The notes under the pieces were generated by a model. That model was not told where the DNA came from and did not search any database. It saw only the letters and a program-made list of their open reading frames with translations. The position numbers and the translations under genes were made by a program. From the NCBI RefSeq assembly GCF_005405885.1, contig NZ_BJFL01000011.1, forward strand, positions 84,053 to 148,052: a DNA stretch of 64,000 bases. Reading direction: 5' to 3'. The stretch comes from Gandjariella thermophila (lineage in GTDB: Bacteria; Actinomycetota; Actinomycetes; Mycobacteriales; Pseudonocardiaceae). Below are positions 44,111 through 55,661 of the stretch, in pieces; position 1 is the stretch's first letter, and each line of letters begins with the position of its first letter.

Positions 44111-46132
44111 GTGACCGCCTTCCGCCTCGCCGCTGGCGAGCTGCGCCGGATCACCGCGGGCCGGCTGCCCAAGCTGGCCGTGCTCGCGCTGGTGCTGGTG
44201 CCGCTGCTGTACGGATCGCTCTACGTCTACGCCAACTGGGACCCGTACGGCCGGCTGAACAAGGTGCCGGCCGCGCTGGTTGTCGCCGACACCGGGGCGA
44301 AGACCCCGGACGGCAAGGAGGTGCATGCCGGCGCGGAGGTGGCCGACGAGTTGGGCCGCTCCGGCGCGTTCAACTGGCACCGGGTGAGCGCCGCCGACGC
44401 CGAGCAAGGCGTGCACGACGGCAAGTACACCTTCGCGCTCACCATCCCGGCCGACTTCTCCCAGGCCCTGGTCTCCCCCGCCCAGTTCCAGCCGCGCCAG
44501 GGCATCCTGGTGCTCACCACGAACGACGCGAACAACTACCTGGTCAGCACGATCGCCGACAAGGTGGTGGACGAGGTGCGGCGCGCGGTGGCCACCCGGG
44601 TGGGCACCGAGGCGGCCGACCGGTTCCTGCTCGGCTTCTCCACCATCAGCGACAAGCTGCGGCAGGCCGTGGACGGGGCGAACAAGCTCGCCGACGGTTC
44701 CAAGCAGGCCGCGGATGGCGCCGCGCAGCTCGACGTCGGCCAGCACCGGCTCGCCGACGGCTCCCGGCAACTGGCCGACGGCAGCGCCACGGCCGCCTCG
44801 GGCGCGGCTGCGCTCGCCGACGGGCTCGGACAGTTGCGGCAGAAGACCGCCGACATGCCCGCGCAGACCCGGCAGCTCGCCGACGGCGCGAACCGGGTGG
44901 CCGACGGCGCGGCCCGAGTCGCTGACGGCAACGCGCAGGTCGCGACGAAGGCCGGGGTGGCGGCCGACGCCTCCCAGCAGGTGGTGAACAACCTGGACAC
45001 CATCCGGTCCAACATCGCCAGCCAGCTCACCGGGCTGGGCCTCAGCGAGGCCCAGGTGCAGCAGGCGCTCGCCGCGCTGGACACCGGCGTGGCCCCGGTC
45101 CGCCAGGCCAACGCCAGGATCCAGACCGACGTGGGCCAGCTCCGGCAGCTCTCCGACGGCTCCCGCCAGGTCGCGGACGGCGCCCGGCAGGTGGCGAACG
45201 GCGCCAACCAGCTCGCCTCGGCGACCCCGGCGCTCACCGGGGCCATCGGCCAGGCCAGCGACGGGTCGAACCAGCTCCGGGACGGCACCGCGAAGCTGGC
45301 GAGCGGCGCGGCCACGCTGCGCGACGGCGAGCAGCAGGCGGTGTCCGGCACCGACAAGCTGGCCGGCGGCACCGCCCAGCTCCGGGACGGCAACCGCACC
45401 ATGGCCGACCAGCTCGGCGCGGCCACCGGGGCGGTGCCCGACCCGAACGACCCGACCCGGCAGGCCACCGCGCGGACCATCGGCGACCCGGTGGCGATCC
45501 AGAACACCGGGATGGCCACGGCCGGCACCTACGGCGCCGGCCTGGCCCCGTTCTTCCTCGGCCTCGCCCTGTGGGTCGGCGCGTTCGTGCTGTTCCTGCT
45601 GCTGCGGCCGCTGTCCCCGCGGGCGCTGGCGGCCCGGCAGCCGGCGCTGCGGATCGCCGTCGGCGGCTGGCTGCCGGCGGCGTTGCTCGGCGTGGCCCAG
45701 GCGACGCTGCTGTTCGCGGTGGTGACCACGCTGATCGGGGTGCACCCGGCCCACCCGCTGGCCGCGTACGGGTTCCTGCTGCTCACCACGCTCGCCTTCA
45801 CGGCGATGATCCACGGGCTGAACGCCTACTTCGGCGCGGTCGGCAAGTTCCTCGCGCTGGTGCTGCTGGTGCTGCAGCTCACCACCGCGGGCGGCACGTT
45901 CCCGTGGCAGACCACCCCCGACCCGCTGCACCCGCTGCATCTCGCGCTGCCGCTGTCCTACGTGGTGGACGCGATGCGGCACCTGCTCTACGGCGGTGGG
46001 CTGGCGACCATGGGCGAAGATGTCACCGTGCTCGCCTCCTACCTGCTGGCCGGACTGGTGCTGTCCACGGTCGCCGCTTACAAGCAACGGGTGTGGACCC
46101 CGACGAAGCTGAAGCCGGAGCTGGTCTTGTGA
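44111..46132 (+). CDS. YhgE/Pip-family membrane protein
   Basis: 673 residues. One N-terminal helix (LAVLALVLVPLLYGSLYVYA) with the family's YANWDPYG motif follows the start. A long extracellular domain includes a coiled region (about 190-440) built from repeats of LADGS/ADGA type. A C-terminal ABC-2-like block has about five helices. Family members include phage infection protein (Pip) and a factor for ESAT-6-like secretion in Firmicutes; export function is inferred. GTG with AGGAGAG upstream; its stop overlaps the TetR start by four bases. Confidence 0.88.
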   Translation: MTAFRLAAGELRRITAGRLPKLAVLALVLVPLLYGSLYVYANWDPYGRLNKVPAALVVADTGAKTPDGKEVHAGAEVADELGRSGAFNWHRVSAADAEQGVHDGKYTFALTIPADFSQALVSPAQFQPRQGILVLTTNDANNYLVSTIADKVVDEVRRAVATRVGTEAADRFLLGFSTISDKLRQAVDGANKLADGSKQAADGAAQLDVGQHRLADGSRQLADGSATAASGAAALADGLGQLRQKTADMPAQTRQLADGANRVADGAARVADGNAQVATKAGVAADASQQVVNNLDTIRSNIASQLTGLGLSEAQVQQALAALDTGVAPVRQANARIQTDVGQLRQLSDGSRQVADGARQVANGANQLASATPALTGAIGQASDGSNQLRDGTAKLASGAATLRDGEQQAVSGTDKLAGGTAQLRDGNRTMADQLGAATGAVPDPNDPTRQATARTIGDPVAIQNTGMATAGTYGAGLAPFFLGLALWVGAFVLFLLLRPLSPRALAARQPALRIAVGGWLPAALLGVAQATLLFAVVTTLIGVHPAHPLAAYGFLLLTTLAFTAMIHGLNAYFGAVGKFLALVLLVLQLTTAGGTFPWQTTPDPLHPLHLALPLSYVVDAMRHLLYGGGLATMGEDVTVLASYLLAGLVLSTVAAYKQRVWTPTKLKPELVL

Positions 46133-46827
46133 GTTCCCCAGTGGCATCCCCGGGACCGGAACCGTCCGGGCGGCAGGTTCGGCCGGCCGGGCGGCACCGG
46201 GCGGCACCGGCGCCGCGCCCCGGGCGGACCGCCGTCACCAAGCAGAAGCTGTTCGACGCCGCGCTCCGGCTGGTCGGCGAGCGCGGACCGGCCAGCGTGA
46301 CGGTGGACGAGATCGCCGCCGAGGCCGGTGTCGCCAAGGGCACCGTCTACTACAACTTCGGCAGCAAGGACGGCCTGGTCGACGCGCTGCTGCGGCACGG
46401 GGTGGAGCTGCTCGCCGGCCGGCTGCGCGAGGCCGAGCGGTACGCCGACACCCGGGAGGCGGTGGACCACCTGGTCGACGGGGCGCTCGGATTCTTCGGC
46501 GAGTACCCGGCGTTCGCGCAACTCCTGGTGAGCGAGCTGTGGCGGACGCCGGGCCAGTGGCATGGCACGCTCAGCCTGCTCCGCGACGACATCGTGTCCA
46601 TCCTCAAGGGACAGATGCAGCGGGTCGCGGACGCCGGCAGGCTGCCGCCGGGTGTCGAGGTCGGCACCGCCTCCGCGGCGCTGTTCGGCACCCTGCTGGT
46701 GGTCGCCCTGGACTGGCAGGTGTTCCAGCCCGAGCGCACCCGCGAGCAGGTCCGCGACTCGGTGCTGCCACTGGTCCACGGGTTGGCCGCGGCCCGCGCC
46801 CCGGAACCGGAGCCACCCGGGAGCTGA
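46129..46827 (+). CDS. TetR-family regulator of the YhgE operon
   Basis: 232 residues. About 35 disordered basic residues precede the HTH (VTVDEIAAEAGVAKGTVYYN, preceded by KQKLFDAALRLVGERG). The rest is the ligand-binding helical domain. GTG overlaps the previous stop (GTGA). It is likely to bind the palindrome upstream of the first gene in the operon and repress all three genes. Confidence 0.88.
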   Translation: MSSPVASPGPEPSGRQVRPAGRHRAAPAPRPGRTAVTKQKLFDAALRLVGERGPASVTVDEIAAEAGVAKGTVYYNFGSKDGLVDALLRHGVELLAGRLREAERYADTREAVDHLVDGALGFFGEYPAFAQLLVSELWRTPGQWHGTLSLLRDDIVSILKGQMQRVADAGRLPPGVEVGTASAALFGTLLVVALDWQVFQPERTREQVRDSVLPLVHGLAAARAPEPEPPGS

Positions 46828-46880
46828 TCCCGGCGCCCGCGGCGGTCAGTGCGTGGCGTGGGCCGTCGGCCGCGTGGTGG

Positions 46881-49583
46881 TCAGTGCGCGGCGGCGTCCC
46901 AGGAGCGGCCGAAGCCGACCGAGACGTCCAGCGGCACGTCCAACTGGTAGGCGTTGCACATCTGCTCGCGCACCAGCGACTCCACCGCCTCGTGCTCGCC
47001 GTCGGCGATCTCCAGCACCAGCTCGTCATGCACCTGGAGCAGCATGCGGCTGCGCAACCCGGCCTCGCGCAGCGCCCGCTGCACGCCGAGCATGGCCACC
47101 TTGATGATGTCCGCCGCGCTGCCCTGGATCGGCGCGTTCAGCGCCATCCGCTCGGCCATCTCCCGCCGCTGGCGGTTGTCGCTGGTCAGATCCGGCAGGT
47201 AGCGGCGGCGGCCGAGCACCGTCTCGGTGTAGCCCTCGCGGCGCGCCCGCTCCACCACGGCGTGCAGGTAGTCACGCACCCCGCCGAACCGGGCGAAGTA
47301 CTCGTCCATCAGCCCGCGCGCCTCCTCCGCGGAGATGCGCAACTGCTGGGACAGCCCGTACGCGGACAGCCCGTAGGCCAGGCCGTAGTTCATCGCCTTG
47401 ACCTTGGCCCGCTGCGCGCCGGTGACCTCGTCCGGGCCGACCGAGAACACCCGGGCGGCGGTGGCGGCGTGGAAGTCGAACCCGGACTGGAACGCCTCGA
47501 TCAGCGCGGCGTCACCGGACAGGTGAGCCATGATCCGCATCTCGATCTGGCTGTAGTCGGCGGTCATCAGCTCGGCGTAGCCGGCACCGACGACGAAGGC
47601 GTTGCGGATCCGCCGGCCCTCGTCGGTGCGGATCGGGATGTTCTGCAGGTTCGGCTCGGTGGACGACAGCCGGCCGGTGGCGGCGATGGTCTGGTTGAAG
47701 GTGGTGTGGATGCGCCCGTCGTCGGCGACCGACTTGAGCAGCCCGTCCACCGTGGTCTTCAGCCGGGTCGCGTCCCGGTGCTCCAGCAGGTGCGCGAGGA
47801 ACGGGTGCTCGGTGGCGGCGTAGAGGTTCTGCAGGGCGTCCGCGTCGGTGGTGTAACCGGTCTTGGTGCGCTTGGTCTTCGGCATGCCCAGCTCGTCGAA
47901 CAGCACCACCTGAAGCTGCTTGGGCGAGCCGAGGTTGATCTCCTTGCCGATGACGGCGTACGCCTCCTGCGCGGCCTGCTTGACCCGGCCAGCGAAGTGC
48001 GCCTCCAACTCGGCGAGCTGCTCGGTGTCCACCGCGATACCGGCGGCCTCCAACTCGGCGAGCACCTGCAGCAGCGGCAGTTCCAGCTCGGCCAGCAGCC
48101 GGGTGCTGCCGATCCGCTCCAGCGCGGTGTCCAGCGCGTCGGCCAGTTCGGCGATGGCCCTGGCCCGCAGGATCTCGGCGTGCGCGACGCGCTGCGCGTC
48201 CTCCTCCTCGCCTTCCAGCAGGGACAGCTGCCCGTCCGCCGGCTCGTCCTCGGCGCGCAACTCTCGCCGCAGGTAGCGGAGCACCAGGTCGGCCAGCTCG
48301 AACGAGCGCTGGCCGGGCCGGACCAGGTACGCGGCCAGCGCGGTGTCGGTGGCCAGCCCGGCGAGCCGCCAGCCGCGGACCCGCAGCGCGTGCAGCGCGG
48401 GCTTGACGTCGTGTGCGGCCTTCGGCACCTCCGGGTCGGCCAGCCAGGCGGCGAGCGCCCGCTCGTCGTCCTCGGTGAGCATGGTGACGTCGACGTAGCC
48501 GCCCTCGCCGGTGGCGGTGGCCAGCGCGATGCCGTCGAGGTCGATGCGGCCGGGGCGGCCGCGGAAGGCCAGCCCGACCCGGGCACCGGCCGGTGCGTGT
48601 GTGCGCAACCATTCGGCCAGCTCGCCCGGGGCGACCGCGGCGCCGCGCACGTCGAAGCCGGACTCGGCCTCCGGCTCCACGCTGGACAGGGTGGCGAACA
48701 GGCGGTCCCGCAGCACCCGGAACTCCAGTTCGTCGAACAGCCGGTGCACCGCGTCCCGGTCCCACGGCTTGACCGCCAACTCCTCCGGCTCGATGCCGAT
48801 CTCCACGTCCCGCCGCAGCTCGGTGAGCTGGCGGTTGAGCAGCACCGCGTCCAGGTGGGCGCGCAGCGCGTCGCCGGTCTTGCCGCGCACCTCGTCCACC
48901 CGGTCGACCAGTTCGGCGAGCGACCCGAACTCGCGGATCCACTTCGCCGCCGTCTTCTCCCCCACGCCCGGGATGCCGGGCAGGTTGTCCGACGGGTCGC
49001 CGCGCAGCGCGGCGAAGTCCGGGTACTGCGCCGGGCTGAGACCGTACTTCTCCTGCACCGCGTCCGGGGTGTACCGGGTGAGGTCGGAGACACCCTTGCG
49101 CGGGTAGAGCACCGTGACCTGGTCGCAGACCAGCTGCAGGGCGTCCCGGTCGCCGGTGCAGACCAGCACCGCGAAGCCCTCGGCGGTGGCCCTGGTGGCC
49201 AGCGTGGCGATGATGTCGTCCGCCTCGAAGCCCTCCTTGGCCAGCACCGGGATGCCCAGCGCGCCGAGCACGTCGTGCAGGATGCTGACCTGGCCCTTGA
49301 AGTCGTCCGGGGTGGCCGTGCGGTTCGCCTTGTACTCCGCGTACGCCTCGGAGCGGAACGTCTTCCGGGAGACGTCGAAGGCCACCGCGATGTGACTGGG
49401 CTGCTCGTCGCGGAGCAGGTTGATCAGCATCGAGGTGAAGCCGTAGACCGCGTTCGTGGTCTGGCCCGTGGTGGTACGGAAGTTCTCCGCGGGCAACGCG
49501 AAGAACGCTCGGTAGGCCAGGGAGTGGCCGTCGAGCAGCAGCAGCCGGCGCTGGTCAGGGCGGTCGTCGGGCGAAGCGGTCAC
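46881..49583 (-). CDS. polA: DNA polymerase I
   Basis: 900 residues. The N-terminal 5' nuclease (about 1-300; LLLLDGHSLAYRAFF, KEGFEADDIIATLA) is followed by a central 3'-5' exonuclease-like domain in which the catalytic acids are not evident, as in other actinobacteria. The polymerase has motif A DYSQIEMRI, O-helix KAMNYGLAYG and motif C QVHDELV. It processes Okazaki fragments and fills repair gaps, including after UvrABC. GTG 49583. It converges on the TetR gene with 53 bases between. Confidence 0.97.
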   Translation of the reverse strand: MTASPDDRPDQRRLLLLDGHSLAYRAFFALPAENFRTTTGQTTNAVYGFTSMLINLLRDEQPSHIAVAFDVSRKTFRSEAYAEYKANRTATPDDFKGQVSILHDVLGALGIPVLAKEGFEADDIIATLATRATAEGFAVLVCTGDRDALQLVCDQVTVLYPRKGVSDLTRYTPDAVQEKYGLSPAQYPDFAALRGDPSDNLPGIPGVGEKTAAKWIREFGSLAELVDRVDEVRGKTGDALRAHLDAVLLNRQLTELRRDVEIGIEPEELAVKPWDRDAVHRLFDELEFRVLRDRLFATLSSVEPEAESGFDVRGAAVAPGELAEWLRTHAPAGARVGLAFRGRPGRIDLDGIALATATGEGGYVDVTMLTEDDERALAAWLADPEVPKAAHDVKPALHALRVRGWRLAGLATDTALAAYLVRPGQRSFELADLVLRYLRRELRAEDEPADGQLSLLEGEEEDAQRVAHAEILRARAIAELADALDTALERIGSTRLLAELELPLLQVLAELEAAGIAVDTEQLAELEAHFAGRVKQAAQEAYAVIGKEINLGSPKQLQVVLFDELGMPKTKRTKTGYTTDADALQNLYAATEHPFLAHLLEHRDATRLKTTVDGLLKSVADDGRIHTTFNQTIAATGRLSSTEPNLQNIPIRTDEGRRIRNAFVVGAGYAELMTADYSQIEMRIMAHLSGDAALIEAFQSGFDFHAATAARVFSVGPDEVTGAQRAKVKAMNYGLAYGLSAYGLSQQLRISAEEARGLMDEYFARFGGVRDYLHAVVERARREGYTETVLGRRRYLPDLTSDNRQRREMAERMALNAPIQGSAADIIKVAMLGVQRALREAGLRSRMLLQVHDELVLEIADGEHEAVESLVREQMCNAYQLDVPLDVSVGFGRSWDAAAH

Positions 49584-49621
49584 GCCGCGAGTCTAAGGTG
49601 ACCCCCTGACAACCTGTTCCG

Positions 49622-49665
49622 GTCCACCGGACGACACGACGACGTCCACCGGACGACACGACGAC
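49622..49665. repeat. Perfect 22-bp tandem duplication in the polA/thioesterase gap
   Basis: Two identical adjacent 22-bp units, 49622-49643 and 49644-49665, each starting GTCCACCGGACGAC. They lie between the divergent starts and end directly at the GGAGG of the thioesterase. Probably a recent slippage duplication; it changes promoter spacing. Confidence 0.85.
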
Positions 49666-49676
49666 GGAGGGTGCCT

Positions 49677-50128
49677 GTGACCGCGACGGACCGAGCCGAG
49701 CGGCCGGGTGAGCCGCACCCGACCCCGCCCGAGATGGCTCCCGCCGTGGCCGAGCAGCAGCTCGCCGGGAAGATGGGTATCGAGATCATCGACTGGAACC
49801 CGGACCGGCTGGTCGGCACCATGCCGGTGGACGGCAACCGGCAGCCCTACGGCCTGCTGCACGGGGGCGCCAACGCGGTGCTCGCCGAGACGCTGGGTTC
49901 CTGGGCGGCCGGCCTGAACGCGGAGCCGGGCAAGGCGGTGGTGGGCCTGGAGCTGTCCTGCACGCACCACCGGGCGGCGCTGTCCGGCCTGGTCACCGGG
50001 GTGTGCACGCCGCTGCACCGGGGCCGCAGCACGGCCACCTTCGAGATCGTGATCACGGACGAGGCCGGGCGGCGCACCTGCACCGCCCGGCTCACCTGCC
50101 TGGTCCGCGAGCGCCCGCCCGGCGACGC

Positions 50129-50147
<19 letters not shown>
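49677..50147 (+). CDS. Hotdog-fold thioesterase, PaaI/YdiI-like
   Basis: 156 residues. The hotdog core has YGLLHGGANAVLAETLGSWA, with the His-Gly-Gly and catalytic Glu of the PaaI/menaquinone thioesterase group. Hydrolyses acyl-CoA, for example 1,4-dihydroxy-2-naphthoyl-CoA in relatives. The GTG at 49677 is preferred over 49671 because GGAGG then sits six bases upstream. The 3' end overlaps livF by 19 bases (convergent). Confidence 0.9.
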
Positions 50148-50828
<681 letters not shown>

Positions 50829-50842
<14 letters not shown>

Positions 50843-51775
50843 CGTCGGGTACCCCCAGGTAGGCGGCGATCACGGCGGGGTTGTCGCGGATCTCGGCGGG
50901 TAGCCCCTCGGCGATCTTCTTGCCGAACTCCAGCACCACGATCCGGTCGGTCACGCCCATCACCAGGCGCATGTCGTGCTCGATGAGCAGCACGGTGTAG
51001 CCGTCGTCGCGGATCTTCCGGATCAGCCCCATGAGCTGCTCCTTCTCCGCGGGGTTGAACCCGGCGGCCGGCTCGTCCAGGCAGAGCAGCTTCGGCTCGG
51101 TGGCCAGCGCCCTGGCGATCTCCAGCCGCCGCTGGTAGCCGTAGGGCAGGTTGCGGGCCTTGTCCGCGGCGCGGTCGGCGATGCCGACGAACTCCAGCAG
51201 CGCCATGGCCCGCTCTACCGCCTCGGCCTCCTCGCGGCGGTGCCGGGGCCCGCGCAGCAGCGCGCCGAGCACGCTGGTGCGGTGCCGGGCGTCGGTGCCG
51301 ACCACGACGTTCTCCAGCGCGGTCATCTCGCCGAACAGCCGGATGTTCTGGAACGTCCTGGCGATGCCGAGCCGGGTGATCTGGTGCCGCTTGCGCCGGC
51401 CGAGCGGGCGGTCCTCCAGCAGCACCTGGCCGCTGGTGGGCCGGTAGACGCCGGTCATCGCGTTGAAGCAGGTGGTCTTGCCGGCGCCGTTGGGACCGAT
51501 CAGACCGAGGATCTCGCCGCGGCGGATGCCGAAGGAGACCGCGTCCAGCGCGACCAGGCCGCCGAACCGGACGGTGACCTCGCGCAGCTCCAGCAGGGTC
51601 TCACCGAACCCGACGGCGATCTCCCGGTCCGGGGCGACGACCTCGGCGACTTCGGCCTCGTGCTCGGCCCGCTCCTCCGGGGTCATCCGCTCCAGTTCGG
51701 CGACGATGCCGCCCTCGACCTGGACGTGCTCCTCGCCGGCCTCGTCCGGCACCTCCTGCAGGCCGGTTTCCTGGC

Positions 51776-51779
<4 letters not shown>
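50829..51779 (-). CDS. livG: Branched-chain amino-acid ABC transporter ATPase LivG
   Basis: 316 residues. Walker [10 protein letters not shown], the LivG-type signature LPYGYQRRL and Walker [12 protein letters not shown]. About 60 residues of acidic N-terminal extension ([19 protein letters not shown]) precede the usual start [13 protein letters not shown]; most LivG proteins lack this. The extension could be real, since the ATG overlaps livM by four bases, and may contact the other subunits. Confidence 0.93.
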
Positions 51780-52911
<1,132 letters not shown>

Positions 52912-52915
<4 letters not shown>

Positions 52916-53910
52916 ACTCGTGCCTTTCCGAGCGACTCACCGAGGATGCCGGTCGGCCGGAACATCAGGACGACCACGAGCACGACGAAGGCGACGACGT
53001 CCGACCACTGGGAGGCACCCAGCAGGGTCTGGCCGTAGTTGCTGACCACACCGAGCAGCAGGCCGCCGAGCAGTGCCCCGCGGATGTTGCCGATTCCGCC
53101 GAGCACGGCCGCGGCGAACGCCTTGATGCCAAGGATGAAGCCGCCGCTGTACTGCACGCCCGAAGGCACCTTCATCACGTAGAACAGCGAGGCCGCTCCG
53201 GCCAGCAGCCCGCCCATGAGGAAGGTGAGCATGATGACGCGTTCCTTGTTCACGCCCATCAGCGTCGCGGTGTCCGGGTCCTGGGCGACCGCGCGCACGC
53301 CGCGGCCGAGCCGGGTGCGGTTGACGAACACGTCGGCCACCAGCATCAGCACCAGGGCGGCCGCCACGATGGTGAGCTGCTGGTCGTCGATGTCCGCGCC
53401 GAACACGGTGAACACCGCCTCCGGGCGGAACATGATCACGGCCGGCTCGGCACTCGGCCCGCGCCAGATGAAGATCAGGTACTGGATGGTGAACGAGGCG
53501 CCGATCGCGGTGATCAGGAAGACCAGCCGGGGTACCCCCTTGCGCCGTAGTGGCCGGTAGGCGACCCGCTCCAGGATCACCGCGACGGCCGCGGACACCA
53601 GCATCGCAGCGACCATCGCCAGCAGCAGGTCGGCGACCAGCGCGCCGATGCTCAGCGCGGGCGCGGACGGGCCGAAGCCCAGCCCGGAGAGCACGAAGAA
53701 CACGGCGTACGCGCCGACGATGAAGACCTCGGAGTGCGCGAAGTTGATCAGATTGAGGACGCCGTAGACGAGCGTGTAGCCCATCGCGACCAGGGCGTAG
53801 ATGGCGCCGTAGGTCAGGCCGTCGAAGGTGTTGCTCCAGAACTGGTCCCGGAGGCTGCCGACGTCGAAGTTGATCCAGGCGTCGGCGAGGAAGGTGGTCA
53901 GTGGGTGCAC
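52912..53910 (-). CDS. livH: Branched-chain amino-acid ABC transporter permease LivH
   Basis: 332 residues. Helices begin with LTYGAIYALVAMGYTLVYGV, followed by the family's NLINFAHSEVFIVGAY. The permease loop is RGVRAVAQDPDTATLMGV. GTG 53910 is taken because it gives the short N-terminus before the first conserved segment; SD is weak (AGGAA, 11 bases away). Separated from the binding-protein gene by a hairpin. Confidence 0.93.
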
Positions 53911-53932
53911 GGCTTCACGTTCCTGTCGTGGA

Positions 53933-53980
53933 GCCGGGCATCCCGGTGGCCGCGGGTGACGCGACCACCGGATGCCCGGC
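53933..53980 (-). terminator. Intra-operon hairpin between binding protein and permease genes
   Basis: Stem of about 16 bp with a single bulge (GCCGGGCATCCCGGTGG against CCACCGGATGCCCGGC), 15-base loop, no T-run. Likely attenuates transcription or protects the 3' end of the binding-protein message, so that it is made in excess over the membrane subunits, a common arrangement. Confidence 0.65.
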
Positions 53981-54004
53981 CTTGACGGTGGGAGTCGTCT
54001 GAGA

Positions 54005-55231
54005 TCAGGAGATGGTGCCCACGTAGACGATCTTGCCGTGGTCCACCTTGTAGCCGTACACGGTGGACGTGGCCAGCTCACCGGTGGCGTCCCACTTGAA
54101 ATGCTTGCTGAAGCCGTCGCCGTCGTAGTTCTTGACGTAGTTCGTCAGGCCGGCGCGGTCCTTGATCCCGGAGTCGATGCCCTTGAGCAGGATCGTGGTG
54201 GCGTCGTAGCCCTCCAGCGAGTAGGTGCCCGGCGCCTGGCCGCCGCTGACGCCCTTGTACGCGTCGGAGAACTTCTGCAGCAGCTCACCGGGCACGCAGG
54301 GGCAGGTGAAGTAGGCGTTGCCGGACGCGTCGCCGGCCAGCTGGAGGAACTTGTCGTCCTTCACACCGTCCGGGGCGACGAACTTGCCGGTGAAGCCCTT
54401 GTTCACCAGCTGCTGGTCCAGCGGGGCGCCCTCGGCGTAGTAGCCGGAGTAGAACACCGCGTCCGGCTTGGCGTTCATGATCTTGCTGACCGTGGCCGAG
54501 AAGTCCTTCTGCCCAGTGGTGACCTTGTCCTGGCAGTCCTTGGCCTTGTCGCCGAGCGCCTGGTTGGCGGCGGTGGCCAGGCCGATGCCGTAGTCGGAGT
54601 CGTCCTGGACCACGCAGACCTTGTTGGCCTTGAGCTTGTCCACGATGAACTTCGCCGCGGCCGGGCCCTGCACGGCGTCGTTGCCCAGCGCGCGGAAGAA
54701 GGTCGACCAACCGTTCTTGGTCAGCGCCGGGTTGGTCGCCGACGGGGTGATGTGCACCAGGTTGGCCTGCTGGAAGGTTCCGCCGGTGGCCTTGGACTCG
54801 CCGGAGAACGGCAGGCCGATCACGCCGATGATGTCGGACTCGCTGACCAGCTGGGTGACCACGCCGGGCGCCTTGCCCGGATCGCCCTCTGTGTCGAACT
54901 TCTTCAGCGCGACCTGGCAGTTCTTGTTCGCCTGGTTGTGCTCGTTGATGGCCAGCTGGACGCCGTTGAGGATGTTGATGCCCAGCTGGGCGTTCGGGCC
55001 GGTCTCCGCGCCCGCGTAGGCGATCGTGACACCGCTACAGGTGGCGTTGCCGCTACCGGCCGGGCTGGCGGCGTTCGGGGGCACCGGAAGCTGCGACACC
55101 ACCGGGATGTCGACGTTCGAACCTGCCCCTCCTCCCGAGTCTCCCGAGTTGGTCTTCGCCGCACATCCCGCAACCGAGAGCGACGCGACGGCCGCCAGCG
55201 TGAGGACTCGGACGAGTCGAGCTCCAGACAC
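54005..55231 (-). CDS. livJ: Branched-chain amino-acid binding lipoprotein (LivJ/K type)
   Basis: 408 residues. Lipoprotein signal with lipobox SVAGC at about residues 20-24, and a periplasmic-binding type I fold (VTIAYAGAETGPNAQLG; VIGLPFSGESKA; HITPSATNPALT). Captures amino acids at the outer face of the membrane. GTG 55231 is fixed by GGGAGG six bases upstream. First gene of the liv operon. Confidence 0.94.
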   Translation of the reverse strand: MSGARLVRVLTLAAVASLSVAGCAAKTNSGDSGGGAGSNVDIPVVSQLPVPPNAASPAGSGNATCSGVTIAYAGAETGPNAQLGINILNGVQLAINEHNQANKNCQVALKKFDTEGDPGKAPGVVTQLVSESDIIGVIGLPFSGESKATGGTFQQANLVHITPSATNPALTKNGWSTFFRALGNDAVQGPAAAKFIVDKLKANKVCVVQDDSDYGIGLATAANQALGDKAKDCQDKVTTGQKDFSATVSKIMNAKPDAVFYSGYYAEGAPLDQQLVNKGFTGKFVAPDGVKDDKFLQLAGDASGNAYFTCPCVPGELLQKFSDAYKGVSGGQAPGTYSLEGYDATTILLKGIDSGIKDRAGLTNYVKNYDGDGFSKHFKWDATGELATSTVYGYKVDHGKIVYVGTIS

Positions 55232-55387
55232 CCCGTACCTCCCATGAACACACGTCACCCGCCGGGTTTGGCGGAACCCCATCCGGGATGTGGTGGCAGG
55301 AACGTAGCCCCGGGAAATCCGGTTGCCCAGATGCTGGACGGCTCTGTATCCACATCGTGACGGTAGTCATGGGAGAGAAACAGACGC

Positions 55388-55405
55388 TTCATCAATAACG
55401 ATGAA
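55388..55405. promoter_or_regulatory. Palindromic candidate operator upstream of the liv operon
   Basis: TTCATC-N6-GATGAA, perfect 6-bp arms in an AT-richer patch, 157 bases before the livJ start. It fits a dimeric regulator site; regulator unknown. Confidence 0.4.
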
Positions 55406-55619
55406 ACCCGAACGCCCGCTCTCACCATGAGTAAGAGGACCGTGACGCTAAGGCGTGAATCCCCATCGCCCGAATGTCGAGGTCGGCCTGGCCGGCGACG
55501 AGTTCGGTCGGCGCCGGCCGCGTGCTCGGATTCGCTAACGGTTACCGTCCGGACTCGGTTGGTGACGGGTACGGGTCCGGAGTTCGGCCGGCGCCGGCAG
55601 TGGTTCCGGGTCGGTGGTT

Positions 55620-55661
55620 GGCGCCGGGCTGCGCGCAGCCTCGTCCGGCGCCGGGCTGCGC
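55620..55661. repeat. 15-bp direct repeat downstream of pdtaR
   Basis: GGCGCCGGGCTGCGC occurs at 55620-55634 and 55647-55661, 27 bp apart, ending at the pdtaR stop. Further GGCGCCGG copies occur within 55510-55600. May be terminator structure or slippage remnants. Confidence 0.6.

Larger units (their letters stand above)
55232..55661. other. 430-base intergenic region between liv operon and pdtaR
   Basis: No supported gene. The side next to livJ has moderate GC and should contain the liv promoter. It holds an 18-bp palindrome at 55388-55405. The side next to pdtaR is very GC-rich, with repeated GGCGCCGG elements (below) that may fold into the pdtaR terminator. Confidence 0.6.

Noticed and set aside
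44690..45420. Periodic repeats resembling an array
   Set aside because: Degenerate in-frame repeats encoding LADGS-type coiled segments of the YhgE protein; unequal spacing and no conserved direct repeat, so not a CRISPR.
46539..49601. 1020-codon plus-strand frame opposite polA
   Set aside because: Antisense shadow; no start signal and no recognisable domain.
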